From contig JASLGV010000538.1 of NCBI GenBank assembly GCA_030149995.1, positions 1-11,033 on the forward strand: a DNA stretch of 11,033 nucleotides, read 5' to 3'. The position numbers and the translations under genes are program-made. Positions 1 through 6,422 of this stretch are shown here, in pieces; the first letter of the stretch is position 1, and every line of letters begins with the position of its first letter. This DNA comes from Pedobacter sp. Lineage in GTDB: Bacteria > Bacteroidota > Bacteroidia > Sphingobacteriales > Sphingobacteriaceae. Below the pieces are notes generated by a model. That model did not search any database. It was not told the DNA's origin and saw only the letters and a list, made by a program, of their open reading frames with translations.

Positions 1-307
1 CAGGTTTGACAAGATAGTCTATCGCTCCGGTATCAAATCCATCTAACGCAAACTCACGATAGGCTGTGATGAAAATAATAACAACCGGCTTTTCTAAAGA
101 TCGGACAAGCGCCAAACCATTCAGTTTGGGCATTTCAATATCACTGAAAATAAGATCTACCGGATGGTCCTGGATAAATAAAAGGGCTTCAACAGGATTT
201 TCAAAGGAAGCAAGAATATTTAAAAAAGGAACATCTCTGACAAAAGATTCAACAACTTCTCTTCCCAAAGGTTCGTCATCTATAATAATGCAATTTAATT
301 TGTTCAT
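1..307 (-). CDS. LytTR-family response regulator, N-terminal receiver part (cut by window edge)
   Basis: Translated by hand from the ATG at 305-307 on the minus strand, this gives 102 codons before the edge. They form a complete CheY-like receiver core: acidic pair D10-D11 in IIIDDEP, phospho-acceptor D56 in FSDIEMPKLNG, T81 in FITAY, and K101 in DYLVKP. The usual C-terminal LytTR DNA-binding domain would lie beyond base 1 and is not visible. It is expected because the receiver closely resembles that of the complete LytTR regulator at 5745-6422, and because the partner kinase is LytS-type. Its start overlaps the kinase stop as ATGA (304-307), implying translational coupling. The protein should be a cytoplasmic transcription factor phosphorylated by that kinase. 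Target genes are unknown. Confidence 0.9.
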   Translation of the reverse strand, partial: MNKLNCIIIDDEPLGREVVESFVRDVPFLNILASFENPVEALLFIQDHPVDLIFSDIEMPKLNGLALVRSLEKPVVIIFITAYREFALDGFDTGAIDYLVKP

Positions 308-1476
308 TCGTTTTTTAAATTTAACTGGAGGGCAACTTTAAAATAATTATCCTGCTGCAAGATCTTTAATTCGTGTTTACCAGGATACAATAATTGCAAT
401 CGTTTCCGGGCATTCTCCAGGCCTATTCCACCAAAACCGGTTTCTCTGTTGGTCTGATCTACATCGTTTTCAATACTGAAACAGAAATTCCCATCTTTAA
501 TATGTATACTTAATCGTAAATACCCGCTGGTTTTAGATTTTAAGCCATATTTAAATGCATTTTCAATAAAGGTGAAGGTCAGAAGCGGTGCAATATACAG
601 ACCTGAACAAGCGGTTTCTGAAGGGAATTCAAGTTGAATATTTTTATCCCTTGAATGCCTCATTTTTTCAAGTTCTACATAATTATTGATAAATGCTATT
701 TCCTTGCTTAAAGGTACTTTTTCTGTATTCGATTCGTACAGCGTATAGCTCATGGTATCGGAAAGATTCAGAATCACTTCGGGTACCAGATTATCCTTTT
801 TAAGACTTAAACCGTACAGATTATTCAGGGTGTTAAACAGAAAATGTGGATTGAGTTGCGATTTAAGAAAGTCTTTTTCAATGTTGATGTTCTGAATCTC
901 GAGGTTTGCTTTTTGTTTCTGAATTTTGAGTGTGCGGTTATAAAGTCTGGATATTTCAAAAAGAATTTTTGCAAAAAAGAAGGGCGATAGAATGGCTATA
1001 ATGATAATGGTTTGCGAGATAATTCTTTTCGCAGAAATTGCTTCAAAAAAGGTCTGATCTGAACTTGCCTTAATTGCACCTTTCAATTCGCCTGTTAGAA
1101 TTTCGAAACCAAGTGCATGGTATATAATTGAAAATAAATAGGTAAGTAAAAGCCAGATAATAATAAATACCGGAAAGGCGGTAATGCCCAAAAGAACAGC
1201 ACGGCCAACACTTCCTTTAAAAATTAAGGACAATGTAAAGTAGAAGAATAGGTAGAAAACCGACATGTTAACGATCACCATCCGTAGCGTTAGAATGAAG
1301 CTGTTAAAAGTGTTGAGGTGATAAGCAATCCTGTAACTTAAAAACAAAAGTAGGGCGAAGCCAAGCCACATCAGGCTGTGCAGTAAAAACCGGTTGCTTT
1401 TGGTATAAAATTTTTCGAAATCAAATGCCGCAATCTTTTCCATAAAATAGCCTGAAAAAACCTGTTTATTCTGCAT
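304..1476 (-). CDS. LytS/YehU-type sensor histidine kinase
   Basis: This 390-residue membrane histidine kinase of the His_kinase family (PF06580 type) has four hydrophobic segments at about 30-54, 60-86, 93-121 and 152-174. A short coiled-coil-like linker follows (about 180-204). The phospho-acceptor is H211 in SQLNPHFLFNTLNNLYGLS. The ATP-binding part has an N-box at F303-G311 (FIENAFKYG, N306) and a G-box at G347-N355 (GFGGIGLEN). There is no obvious large extracytoplasmic sensor domain, so the signal is probably sensed in or near the membrane. The first ATG (1476) is preferred over Met12 (1443) because a TATCTTTG promoter-like box at 1499-1506 would give a short leader like others in the window. 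It overlaps the regulator by ATGA. The stimulus is unknown. Confidence 0.93.
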   Translation of the reverse strand: MQNKQVFSGYFMEKIAAFDFEKFYTKSNRFLLHSLMWLGFALLLFLSYRIAYHLNTFNSFILTLRMVIVNMSVFYLFFYFTLSLIFKGSVGRAVLLGITAFPVFIIIWLLLTYLFSIIYHALGFEILTGELKGAIKASSDQTFFEAISAKRIISQTIIIIAILSPFFFAKILFEISRLYNRTLKIQKQKANLEIQNINIEKDFLKSQLNPHFLFNTLNNLYGLSLKKDNLVPEVILNLSDTMSYTLYESNTEKVPLSKEIAFINNYVELEKMRHSRDKNIQLEFPSETACSGLYIAPLLTFTFIENAFKYGLKSKTSGYLRLSIHIKDGNFCFSIENDVDQTNRETGFGGIGLENARKRLQLLYPGKHELKILQQDNYFKVALQLNLKNE

Positions 1477-1498
1477 TTTAGTATCTTTTAAACAAAGC

Positions 1499-1529
1499 CA
1501 AAGATAGTTTTTTGATGCCTCATTAAAAC
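1499..1529 (-). promoter_or_regulatory. Candidate promoter of the first kinase/regulator pair
   Basis: On the minus strand, TATCTTTG (1506 to 1499) is an exact match to the Bacteroidetes -7 consensus TAnnTTTG. It follows a TTTT stretch (1528-1525) 18 nt upstream, an imperfect -33 element. It sits in the 57-base gap after the CPBP gene, so the kinase/regulator pair can be transcribed on its own with a leader of roughly 15 nt. No experimental support. Confidence 0.45.
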
Positions 1530-1533
1530 TTAA

Positions 1534-2271
1534 TTATAAAATTCTGATCACAGCGTTCAGCACATTGATGAGGTTATGCCCTAAAACAGGGTAGATCAAA
1601 TTGCCTGAGAGTTTTCTTAAAAGACCAAGGCTTAGGGATGAAATTAGGGATAGATAAACAATTGTTGCCAGGTCAAATTTAAGCTGATGATTCTGCGTAA
1701 GCATTAAACCATGTACAACGCCAAACAGAACGGTTACTATAACAAAGCTCCATCCAAACTTTATACCTTTAAAAGTCCATTTAGGTGGGAATACTTTGTC
1801 CAGCATCCACAAATTAATTCCTCTAAAAGCAAGTTCTTCTGTCAGGCCGGGCATGGTTGCCTGAAAAGCAAAGGTTTCCAGATCAAAATGTCCACCCTTT
1901 GGGAATAACATTAACTTGAAAATAAAATCAAACAGTAAAAAGGCAAAGAAAATTAAAAGACCGGTTTTCAGCTGCTTTTTAGAATTGGGTTGAGTTGTAA
2001 AACCAATTTCCTGCCTGTGTGATTTTGAAACCGCAAAAATAATTGTTAATGAAATGCCTAAGCTCAGGAGTTTTCCAATCCAGGTAAAACGAAGACCTAA
2101 AAAATTAAGGTTTAGATATTGACTGCACAATTGCTGGAGATAACAATCTGCCAGGAAGTATAAGATAAAGAATAACAGATATTTTAACTGTCCTTTTTTC
2201 GAGGTGATAAAGGCAATCATAATAATTGGCAGGATGGCTAAAATCCAAATGAAAGGAGTTAGTAATGACAT
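1534..2271 (-). CDS. CPBP-family intramembrane metalloprotease (Abi/CAAX protease-like)
   Basis: This 245-residue, very hydrophobic protein has about seven predicted membrane segments (roughly 4-24, 31-50, 62-82, 103-123, 172-192, 201-218, 222-243). The three CPBP/Rce1-type signature blocks are all visible. They are EE at 145-146 with R150 (TEELAFRG), F183 with H187 (LFGVVHG), and H232-N233 with N236 (HNLIN). In this family these residues build a glutamate/histidine active site inside the membrane. Bacterial members process membrane peptides or act in bacteriocin self-immunity, and most have no known substrate. No prenylation or bacteriocin gene is nearby, so no specific role can be given. 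It is divergent from the flavoprotein gene and lies upstream of the kinase on the same strand. Confidence 0.85.
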   Translation of the reverse strand: MSLLTPFIWILAILPIIMIAFITSKKGQLKYLLFFILYFLADCYLQQLCSQYLNLNFLGLRFTWIGKLLSLGISLTIIFAVSKSHRQEIGFTTQPNSKKQLKTGLLIFFAFLLFDFIFKLMLFPKGGHFDLETFAFQATMPGLTEELAFRGINLWMLDKVFPPKWTFKGIKFGWSFVIVTVLFGVVHGLMLTQNHQLKFDLATIVYLSLISSLSLGLLRKLSGNLIYPVLGHNLINVLNAVIRIL

Positions 2272-2290
2272 ATATTTTATAATTTTTTAC

Positions 2291-2322
2291 CAAAGCTATC
2301 TGGCCTTTAGATGGATTGAAAA
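2291..2322 (-). promoter_or_regulatory. Candidate promoter of the CPBP protease gene
   Basis: On the minus strand, TAGCTTTG (2298 to 2291) matches TAnnTTTG exactly. TTTTC (2322-2318) lies 19 nt upstream as a near -33 element. The start codon at 2271 would follow a leader of only about 10-15 nt. The fit is good, but it is based on pattern alone. Confidence 0.5.
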
Positions 2323-2342
2323 GTTTACCGATGAAAACGTTT

Positions 2343-2358
2343 TTTTTACCGGTAAAAA
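2343..2358. repeat. Perfect 16-bp palindrome in the divergent intergenic region
   Basis: TTTTTACCGGTAAAAA is self-complementary over all 16 bases with no loop. It lies between the divergent CPBP and flavoprotein genes, about 45 nt upstream of the CPBP promoter-like box and about 75 nt upstream of the flavoprotein one. The form suits a dimeric regulator site, but no regulator is identified. A T-rich run precedes it, so part of the symmetry may reflect base composition. Confidence 0.4.
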
Positions 2359-2422
2359 CCAGTTGTTAAAAGATTAGCCTGTTTTGTGACCGGGAGAATT
2401 AATCTTTGTTTTGTAAGTTATT

Positions 2423-2435
2423 GCAACATTGTTGC
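2423..2435 (+). promoter_or_regulatory. Perfect 13-bp palindrome overlapping the flavoprotein -33 region (candidate operator)
   Basis: GCAACATTGTTGC has 6-bp inverted arms around one central T. The TTG at 2432-2434 inside it is the best -33 candidate for the box TAAGATTG at 2455-2462 (spacer 20). A protein bound here would cover the promoter. It differs from the ArsR-type 16-mer found twice downstream, so it probably answers to another regulator. Confidence 0.4.
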
Positions 2436-2462
2436 GTATCTGTATTTAAAGCTGTAAGATTG
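2432..2462 (+). promoter_or_regulatory. Candidate promoter of the flavoprotein gene
   Basis: TTG (2432-2434), a 20-nt spacer and TAAGATTG (2455-2462) match the Bacteroidetes pattern TTG-N17-23-TAnnTTTG with one mismatch. The mismatch is A for the first T of TTTG, the same deviation seen at both ars boxes. Transcription would begin near 2470, giving a leader of roughly 75 nt that starts with the hairpin at 2474-2495. Confidence 0.4.
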
Positions 2463-2473
2463 CAATCCGGTTT

Positions 2474-2495
2474 GCGGTTATGCATAAATAACCGC
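2474..2495 (+). promoter_or_regulatory. Leader hairpin upstream of the flavoprotein gene
   Basis: GCGGTTAT (2474-2481) and ATAACCGC (2488-2495) are perfect 8-bp inverted arms around a 6-nt loop GCATAA. No T-run follows, so this is not an intrinsic terminator. Given the predicted start of transcription near 2470, it would lie at the very 5' end of the mRNA, where it could protect the transcript. Alternatively it is a DNA operator. Confidence 0.45.
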
Positions 2496-2546
2496 TGGCG
2501 GGTGGATGGCAACCGGGTTGTATAATCCAGATCAGATCGGTTATTA

Positions 2547-3557
2547 ATGGACAAAGTTGTAATAAGCAGGAGAGACGTACTTAAACAAAGTAGCATGTTT
2601 GTATTGGCGTGGGCAATGCCGTTTTCTTCGTTTGCAAAACTTAATTTTATGAGAGAGAATAAAAAATTTGATGTAATTATTGTTGGAGGGAGTTACGCAG
2701 GTTTATCGGCAGCCATGGCGCTTGGGCGTTCGTTGCGCCAAGTGTTAATTATAGATGCTGGTTTGCCTTGTAACCGGCAAACACCACATTCGCATAATTT
2801 TATTACACAAGATGGGCGTAAACCGGCAGAAATTGCAGAAAAAGCTAAAAAACAGGTGCTTAAGTATGATACTGTCGGATTTTTGAACGGTTATGTCAAA
2901 AGAGGCTTGGAAGTGGACGGCGGGTTTGAAGTAGAAACCAGTAAAGGCGAAAAATTCCGGTCGAAGAAACTCATCTTTGCTACAGGTATTAAAGATCTTT
3001 TACCAGAGATAAAAGGTTTTGCCGAATGTTGGGGCATTTCGGTAATTCATTGCCCGTATTGCCACGGGTATGAATTTAAGAACGAGAAGACAGCTATTAT
3101 GGCAAATGGCGAACGGGCCGTTCACATGGCTTCGTTGATTAAAAATTTAACAAATGACCTCACCATCTTTACTTCAGGTAAAGCTGATTTTAACGAAGAG
3201 CAGCTGGCTAAACTCAACAGAAATGGTATAAAAATTATTGAGTCTACCATTGTTGAAATCGAACACAATAAAGGCCAGGTAAAACATGTAATACTTGAAA
3301 ATAAAGAGAAAATTGCTTTTAAGGCTGTGTATGCGGCCATACCTTTTAGCCAACATTCGGATATTCCGGTTGCAATGGGTTGCGGGTTAACCGAACATGG
3401 ACATATAAAAGTAGATGCTACCCAGCAAACAACAGTTAAGGGCGTGTATGCCTGTGGCGATGGTACCACCATGATGCGTTCGGTAGCCAATGCAGTTGCA
3501 ACAGGTAATGCGGCAGGGGCGATGGCCAATAATGCCATTACCGGCGAAGAATTTTAA
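2547..3557 (+). CDS. Thioredoxin-reductase-like NAD(P)/FAD oxidoreductase with Tat-like N-terminus
   Basis: This 336-residue flavoprotein belongs to the thioredoxin-reductase/GliT-like group. The FAD dinucleotide fold starts at about 41 (DVIIVGGSYAGLSAA, glycines 47, 48, 52), ending strand 2 at D70. IFATG is at 144-148, the redox pair is C169-P-Y-C172 followed by HGYE, and the closing FAD motif is CGDG (303-306). Such enzymes pass electrons from NAD(P)H through FAD to the CxxC pair and on to thioredoxin or small dithiols. The first 35 residues are unusual: SRRDVLK (7-13), a hydrophobic stretch and a small-residue end near 30 resemble a Tat signal. Met35 (2649) is the alternative start and would give a standard cytoplasmic enzyme of 302 residues. 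A hairpin separates it from arsR, which suggests an independent unit. Whether thioredoxin is its substrate is unknown. Confidence 0.85.
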   Translation: MDKVVISRRDVLKQSSMFVLAWAMPFSSFAKLNFMRENKKFDVIIVGGSYAGLSAAMALGRSLRQVLIIDAGLPCNRQTPHSHNFITQDGRKPAEIAEKAKKQVLKYDTVGFLNGYVKRGLEVDGGFEVETSKGEKFRSKKLIFATGIKDLLPEIKGFAECWGISVIHCPYCHGYEFKNEKTAIMANGERAVHMASLIKNLTNDLTIFTSGKADFNEEQLAKLNRNGIKIIESTIVEIEHNKGQVKHVILENKEKIAFKAVYAAIPFSQHSDIPVAMGCGLTEHGHIKVDATQQTTVKGVYACGDGTTMMRSVANAVATGNAAGAMANNAITGEEF

Positions 3558-3582
3558 GTTTTAGTGCCTTTTGCAGGTTAAG

Positions 3583-3614
3583 CGGCAAACAGCCGGGAAT
3601 GATCCCGGCTGCCG
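3583..3614 (+). terminator. GC-rich hairpin after the flavoprotein gene (probable terminator)
   Basis: AGCCGGGA (3591-3598) and TCCCGGCT (3603-3610) form a perfect 8-bp stem with loop ATGA. CGGC/GCCG (3583-3586 with 3611-3614) can extend it across a 4-nt bulge. It begins 26 nt after the stop codon. No T-run follows, so it is not a canonical intrinsic terminator. It may terminate less efficiently or simply stabilise the mRNA 3' end. Confidence 0.5.
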
Positions 3615-3640
3615 TACACCTGTTTAATGATTACTGAATT

Positions 3641-3670
3641 TTGTTACCTGAAATATTAATCGTAATATTG
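3641..3670 (+). promoter_or_regulatory. Candidate arsR promoter
   Basis: TTG at 3641-3643 (within TTTTG), a 19-nt spacer and TAATATTG at 3663-3670 match the Bacteroidetes promoter pattern with one mismatch in the -7 box. The box lies wholly inside the ArsR-type palindrome 3659-3674, so repressor binding would block it directly. The leader to the ATG at 3691 would be about 14 nt. Confidence 0.5.
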
Positions 3671-3674
3671 CGAT
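3659..3674 (+). promoter_or_regulatory. ArsR operator, copy 1
   Basis: ATCGTAATATTGCGAT is palindromic except for one T/G pair: ATCG and CGAT arms around AATATT. An identical 16-mer occurs at 4042-4057. It ends 16 nt before the arsR ATG at 3691 and covers the promoter-like TAATATTG. Assignment to ArsR rests on location, symmetry and exact duplication ahead of both ars units. Binding itself is inferred. Confidence 0.7.
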
Positions 3675-3690
3675 GTTGATAGAACATCAT

Positions 3691-4020
3691 ATGGGAACTA
3701 CAAAAACGGAAATATTTTCAGAAGAACAAAACCAACTGGCAACCATACTCAAAGCGCTGGCCCATCCCGGGCGTATTGCCATTCTGCAACATATTATCAA
3801 GCAAAATGCATGCATCTGTAATGATTTGGTAAGCGAATTGGGTTTGGCACAGGCCACCATATCGCAACACCTCAAAGAATTGAAAAATATAGGCATTATT
3901 AAAGGAAATATAGAAGGTACAAGTGTATGCTATTGTATAGATGAACGGGTATGGCTCGAAATCAAAGCCCTGTTAAATAATTTCTTTGCAGATCAGGTAG
4001 GAACATACAAATGCTGCTAA
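3691..4020 (+). CDS. arsR: ArsR-family arsenite-responsive repressor
   Basis: This small winged-helix repressor has 109 residues from the ATG at 3691. The helix-turn-helix runs through about 42-66 (NDLVSELGLAQATISQHLKELKN), with the wing at about 70-83. C41-I-C43-N-D-L matches the CxC metalloid site of classical ArsR (CVCDL in helix 3). Further cysteines at 80, 82, 108 and 109 could assist in As(III) or Sb(III) binding. When arsenite binds, such proteins leave the operator and the ars genes are expressed. The in-frame ATG at 3673 is rejected as start because it lies within the operator. Starting at 3691 also places the operator at the same distance as for the reductase gene. It is autoregulated by position, and a terminator-like hairpin spans its stop codon. 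Confidence 0.93.
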   Translation: MGTTKTEIFSEEQNQLATILKALAHPGRIAILQHIIKQNACICNDLVSELGLAQATISQHLKELKNIGIIKGNIEGTSVCYCIDERVWLEIKALLNNFFADQVGTYKCC

Positions 4021-4031
4021 AGCATTTTTTT
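4009..4031 (+). terminator. Intrinsic terminator built over the arsR stop codon
   Basis: AAATGCT (4009-4015) and AGCATTT (4021-4027) form a 7-bp stem whose 5-nt loop contains most of the TAA stop (4018-4020). The last T's of the stem continue into a run to 4031 (seven T's in all). The stem is AT-rich, so termination may be partial. Translation to the stop codon would hinder folding, which could make read-through depend on arsR translation. Confidence 0.5.
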
Positions 4032-4041
4032 AGCTTAACGC

Positions 4042-4057
4042 ATCGTAATATTGCGAT
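4042..4057 (+). promoter_or_regulatory. ArsR operator, copy 2, with overlapping promoter-like box
   Basis: All 16 bases match the copy at 3659-3674. It ends 15 nt before the reductase ATG at 4073 and contains TAATATTG (4046-4053), a near match to TAnnTTTG. The expected -33 position holds only a T-run without TTG, so this promoter may be weaker than that of arsR. Placed just after the arsR terminator hairpin, it lets ArsR control arsC-acr3 separately. Confidence 0.68.
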
Positions 4058-4072
4058 TTAATAAATTTATAT

Positions 4073-4705
4073 ATGATATTTCAGCAACTATTAAATACCA
4101 TTGAACATTTGCAGCAGGCACATCCTGTAAACGAAGCGCGTAAAGACTTACTACAGCCGTTTATAAATGTTATACAGGAAAAGGTAAACCAACACGAGGA
4201 AATAAACATCAATTTTATCTGTACACACAATTCCAGACGCAGCCATCTGGCACAGGTATGGGCACAAGTTGCGTCCGCTTATTTTCAGGTACCTCAGGTA
4301 GGTTGCTATTCAGGTGGTACAGAAGAAACTGCTCTATTTCCAACAGTAGCAGAAACCTTGTCGGCTCAGGGGTTCCTTGTTTTTAAAATTGCAGCAAACG
4401 AAAATCCTGTTTATGCAATTAAATACAGCGACCAGGCTTTGCCCCTTATTGGATTTTCTAAAAAGTACGACAGCCCTTTTAACCCGGCATCGGCATTTGT
4501 AGCCATTATGACCTGTTCGGCTGCCGATGGAGCTTGTCCTTTTGTTGCCGGAGCAGAAAAGAGAATTGCAATAACTTACCAGGATCCTAAGATTGCTGAT
4601 TATACCGGGCAACAGGCAGCCGTGTATGCAGAAAGAAGTCTGGAAATTGCCTCCGAAATGTTTTATGTCTTTTCTAAAATCAACAACACATGCAACCAAA
4701 ATTAA
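4073..4705 (+). CDS. arsC: Arsenate reductase, LMW-PTP fold, thioredoxin-coupled type
   Basis: This 210-residue enzyme has the phosphatase-loop signature C50-T-H-N-S-R-R56-S (CX5R) in [16 protein letters not shown]. In this family the cysteine attacks arsenate. The resolving pair is C148 and C155 in [11 protein letters not shown], with the same seven-residue step as C82/C89 of S. aureus ArsC (TLCSDADNNCP). The general acid is probably D171 in YQDP. The three-cysteine relay points to thioredoxin-linked arsenate reduction rather than plain tyrosine dephosphorylation, though Bacteroidetes homologues are often called protein-tyrosine-phosphatase. It is longer than the usual 130-140 residues: about 42 helical residues precede the core, and more are inserted between the P-loop and C148. 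It overlaps acr3 by 16 bases, so the two should be co-translated. Cytoplasmic. Confidence 0.87.
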   Translation: MIFQQLLNTIEHLQQAHPVNEARKDLLQPFINVIQEKVNQHEEININFICTHNSRRSHLAQVWAQVASAYFQVPQVGCYSGGTEETALFPTVAETLSAQGFLVFKIAANENPVYAIKYSDQALPLIGFSKKYDSPFNPASAFVAIMTCSAADGACPFVAGAEKRIAITYQDPKIADYTGQQAAVYAERSLEIASEMFYVFSKINNTCNQN

Positions 4706-5718
4706 AATTTTTAGACAGGTACCTTACTTTATGGATATTTCTTGCCATGTTTACCGGCGTAGGGATTGGTTATTTGTTTCCGGGAATGGCCAGTATAACA
4801 GATGTTTTTACCGTAGGAACAACTCAAATACCTTTAGCCGTGGGGTTAATTTTAATGATGTACCCACCGCTGGCCAAAGTAGATTATTCTTTATTGCCGA
4901 AGGGATTCAAAGATAAAAAAGCCATTGGAATTTCTTTATTGCTAAACTGGGTAATTGGTCCTGTTTTGATGTTTGTATTGGCCCTGCTGTTTTTAAGAAA
5001 TGAACCAGGGTATATGATTGGATTGATCCTGATCGGACTGGCGAGGTGCATTGCCATGGTAATTGTTTGGAATGATCTGGCTAAGGGAAACCGGGAATAT
5101 GCGGCCCTGCTGGTGGCATTAAACAGCATTTTTCAAGTGTTTACCTATGGCTTTTTTGTATGGCTTTTTATCAACGTATTACCCGGTAAGCTTGGACTGG
5201 CACATTTTAATGTACAGGTATCGATGCAGGCCGTAACCGAAAGCGTGCTGATTTATTTAGGTATTCCATTTCTGGCAGGTTTCGTAAGCCGTTACCTGCT
5301 TGTTAAAACAAAAGGTATTACCTGGTATAACCACCGGTTTATTCCGGCCATTTCGCACGTTACATTATATGCCCTGCTGTTTACCATTGTTTGGATGTTT
5401 AGCCTAAAAGGCAACCGGATTGTAGCATTGCCCCTCGATGTTATAAAGGTTGCTTTTCCGCTGGTTATTTATTTTGTATGCATGTTTTGCTTAAGCTTTT
5501 TTACCGCTAAACTGCTTAAAGTCCCTTACGATAAAAATGCATCTATTGCTTTTACCGCTACCGGAAATAATTTTGAACTGGCCATTGCGGTGTCTATCGC
5601 GGTGTTTGGTATTCATTCTCCACAGGCATTTGTTGGGGTAATTGGCCCTTTGGTAGAAGTGCCCGTGCTGATTGGGCTGGTTAATTTATCTTTATGGTTA
5701 CGGAAAAAATACGCTTAA
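4690..5718 (+). CDS. acr3: ACR3-family arsenite efflux permease
   Basis: This 342-residue integral membrane protein fits the family norm of about ten helices. It carries family hallmarks: C120 in [19 protein letters not shown] and E295 in [13 protein letters not shown], corresponding to the essential cysteine and glutamate described for Alkaliphilus metalliredigens Acr3. The C-terminal [19 protein letters not shown] is also typical. ACR3 exports arsenite across the inner membrane using the proton motive force, which completes detoxification after arsenate reduction. The first ATG (4690) lies inside the arsC 3' end; the next Met (residue 20) would cut into the first helix, so 4690 is preferred. 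No ArsA ATPase is present, as usual for ACR3. The gene ends 26 bases from the convergent regulator gene, with no clear terminator. Confidence 0.95.
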   Translation: MQPKLKFLDRYLTLWIFLAMFTGVGIGYLFPGMASITDVFTVGTTQIPLAVGLILMMYPPLAKVDYSLLPKGFKDKKAIGISLLLNWVIGPVLMFVLALLFLRNEPGYMIGLILIGLARCIAMVIVWNDLAKGNREYAALLVALNSIFQVFTYGFFVWLFINVLPGKLGLAHFNVQVSMQAVTESVLIYLGIPFLAGFVSRYLLVKTKGITWYNHRFIPAISHVTLYALLFTIVWMFSLKGNRIVALPLDVIKVAFPLVIYFVCMFCLSFFTAKLLKVPYDKNASIAFTATGNNFELAIAVSIAVFGIHSPQAFVGVIGPLVEVPVLIGLVNLSLWLRKKYA

Positions 5719-5744
5719 AAAATATGTAGGTTGATATTTAGACA

Positions 5745-6422
5745 TTACTTATTTAAAGCCTCCAGCAAAGCTTTTTTATACAGAGGACCTATTGGAATAA
5801 AAAATTGATTGTTTAAGATCAGTTTATTGTCTACCATGCGTTGCACGTAATTTTTATTTACAAGATAAGAACGGTGTACCTGTAAGAAATGACTTGAACT
5901 GAGTTGTTCCAGCATACCTTTTAAGGTTTGATAAATCAGGTAGGATTTTTCTGCTGTAAATACCTTTACGTAATCTTTACAGCTTTCTACGTACATAACA
6001 TCCTGCTGCCTGAGATGGAGCAGCCCCTGATTATCTTTGATTAACAAGTGGCTGGTAGAGACCGTTTCGGCAGCGGTATTTAAACCGGCCTTGTTTACCG
6101 CTTTGATAAACCGCTCGTACGAAAAAGGCTTGAGCAAATAATCAACAGCATCGAGTTCATAGCTTTCAAAAGCATATTGCTTATAAGCCGTGGTAAAAAT
6201 GGTTTTAGGTTTGTTGGTTAGGGCTTTTAAAAAATGGAGGCCATTAACCAATGGCATTTCAATATCTAAAAAGAGAAGATCAACCGGGTGTTTACTTAAA
6301 TACTCAAAAGCTTCTACTGCATTTCTGAAAGATGCCAGGTGGTACAGACCGGGTGTCTGGCTGATATAGTGCTCCAATACCTGGTGCGCCATGGGTTCGT
6401 CGTCTATTACAATACATTTCAT
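5745..6422 (-). CDS. LytTR-family response regulator
   Basis: This complete 225-residue regulator has an N-terminal receiver (1-115) with D8-D9, phospho-acceptor D53 in FLDIEMPLVNG, T77/T78 in IFTTAY and K98 in DYLLKP. A LytTR DNA-binding domain follows (about 125-223), with the typical VMYVESCKDYVKVF strand and FLQVHRSYLVNK (179-190). LytTR proteins bind paired direct repeats near promoters as dimers. Its start overlaps the stop of the upstream kinase as ATGA (6419-6422), so the two are probably translated together and work as a pair. It is the full-length counterpart of the regulator cut at base 1. Targets are unknown; the neighbouring esterase-family gene is one candidate by position only. 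Confidence 0.95.
   Translation of the reverse strand: MKCIVIDDEPMAHQVLEHYISQTPGLYHLASFRNAVEAFEYLSKHPVDLLFLDIEMPLVNGLHFLKALTNKPKTIFTTAYKQYAFESYELDAVDYLLKPFSYERFIKAVNKAGLNTAAETVSTSHLLIKDNQGLLHLRQQDVMYVESCKDYVKVFTAEKSYLIYQTLKGMLEQLSSSHFLQVHRSYLVNKNYVQRMVDNKLILNNQFFIPIGPLYKKALLEALNK

Noticed and set aside
66..341. 91-residue open frame on the plus strand at the left edge
   Set aside because: It runs antisense to the receiver domain of the partial response regulator, whose acidic pair, D56 and K101 are all in place.
3122..3538. 138-residue open frame on the minus strand inside the flavoprotein gene
   Set aside because: It lies wholly within the conserved flavoprotein coding region, has no family features, and has a composition that follows the opposite-strand codons.
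3673..3690. Upstream in-frame ATG for arsR at 3673
   Set aside because: It lies in the operator and just downstream of the -7-like box. Using 3691 matches the operator-to-start spacing of the reductase gene.
4593..4916. 107-residue plus-strand frame spanning the arsC/acr3 junction
   Set aside because: It is an out-of-frame reading of two well-supported genes and shows no domain of its own.
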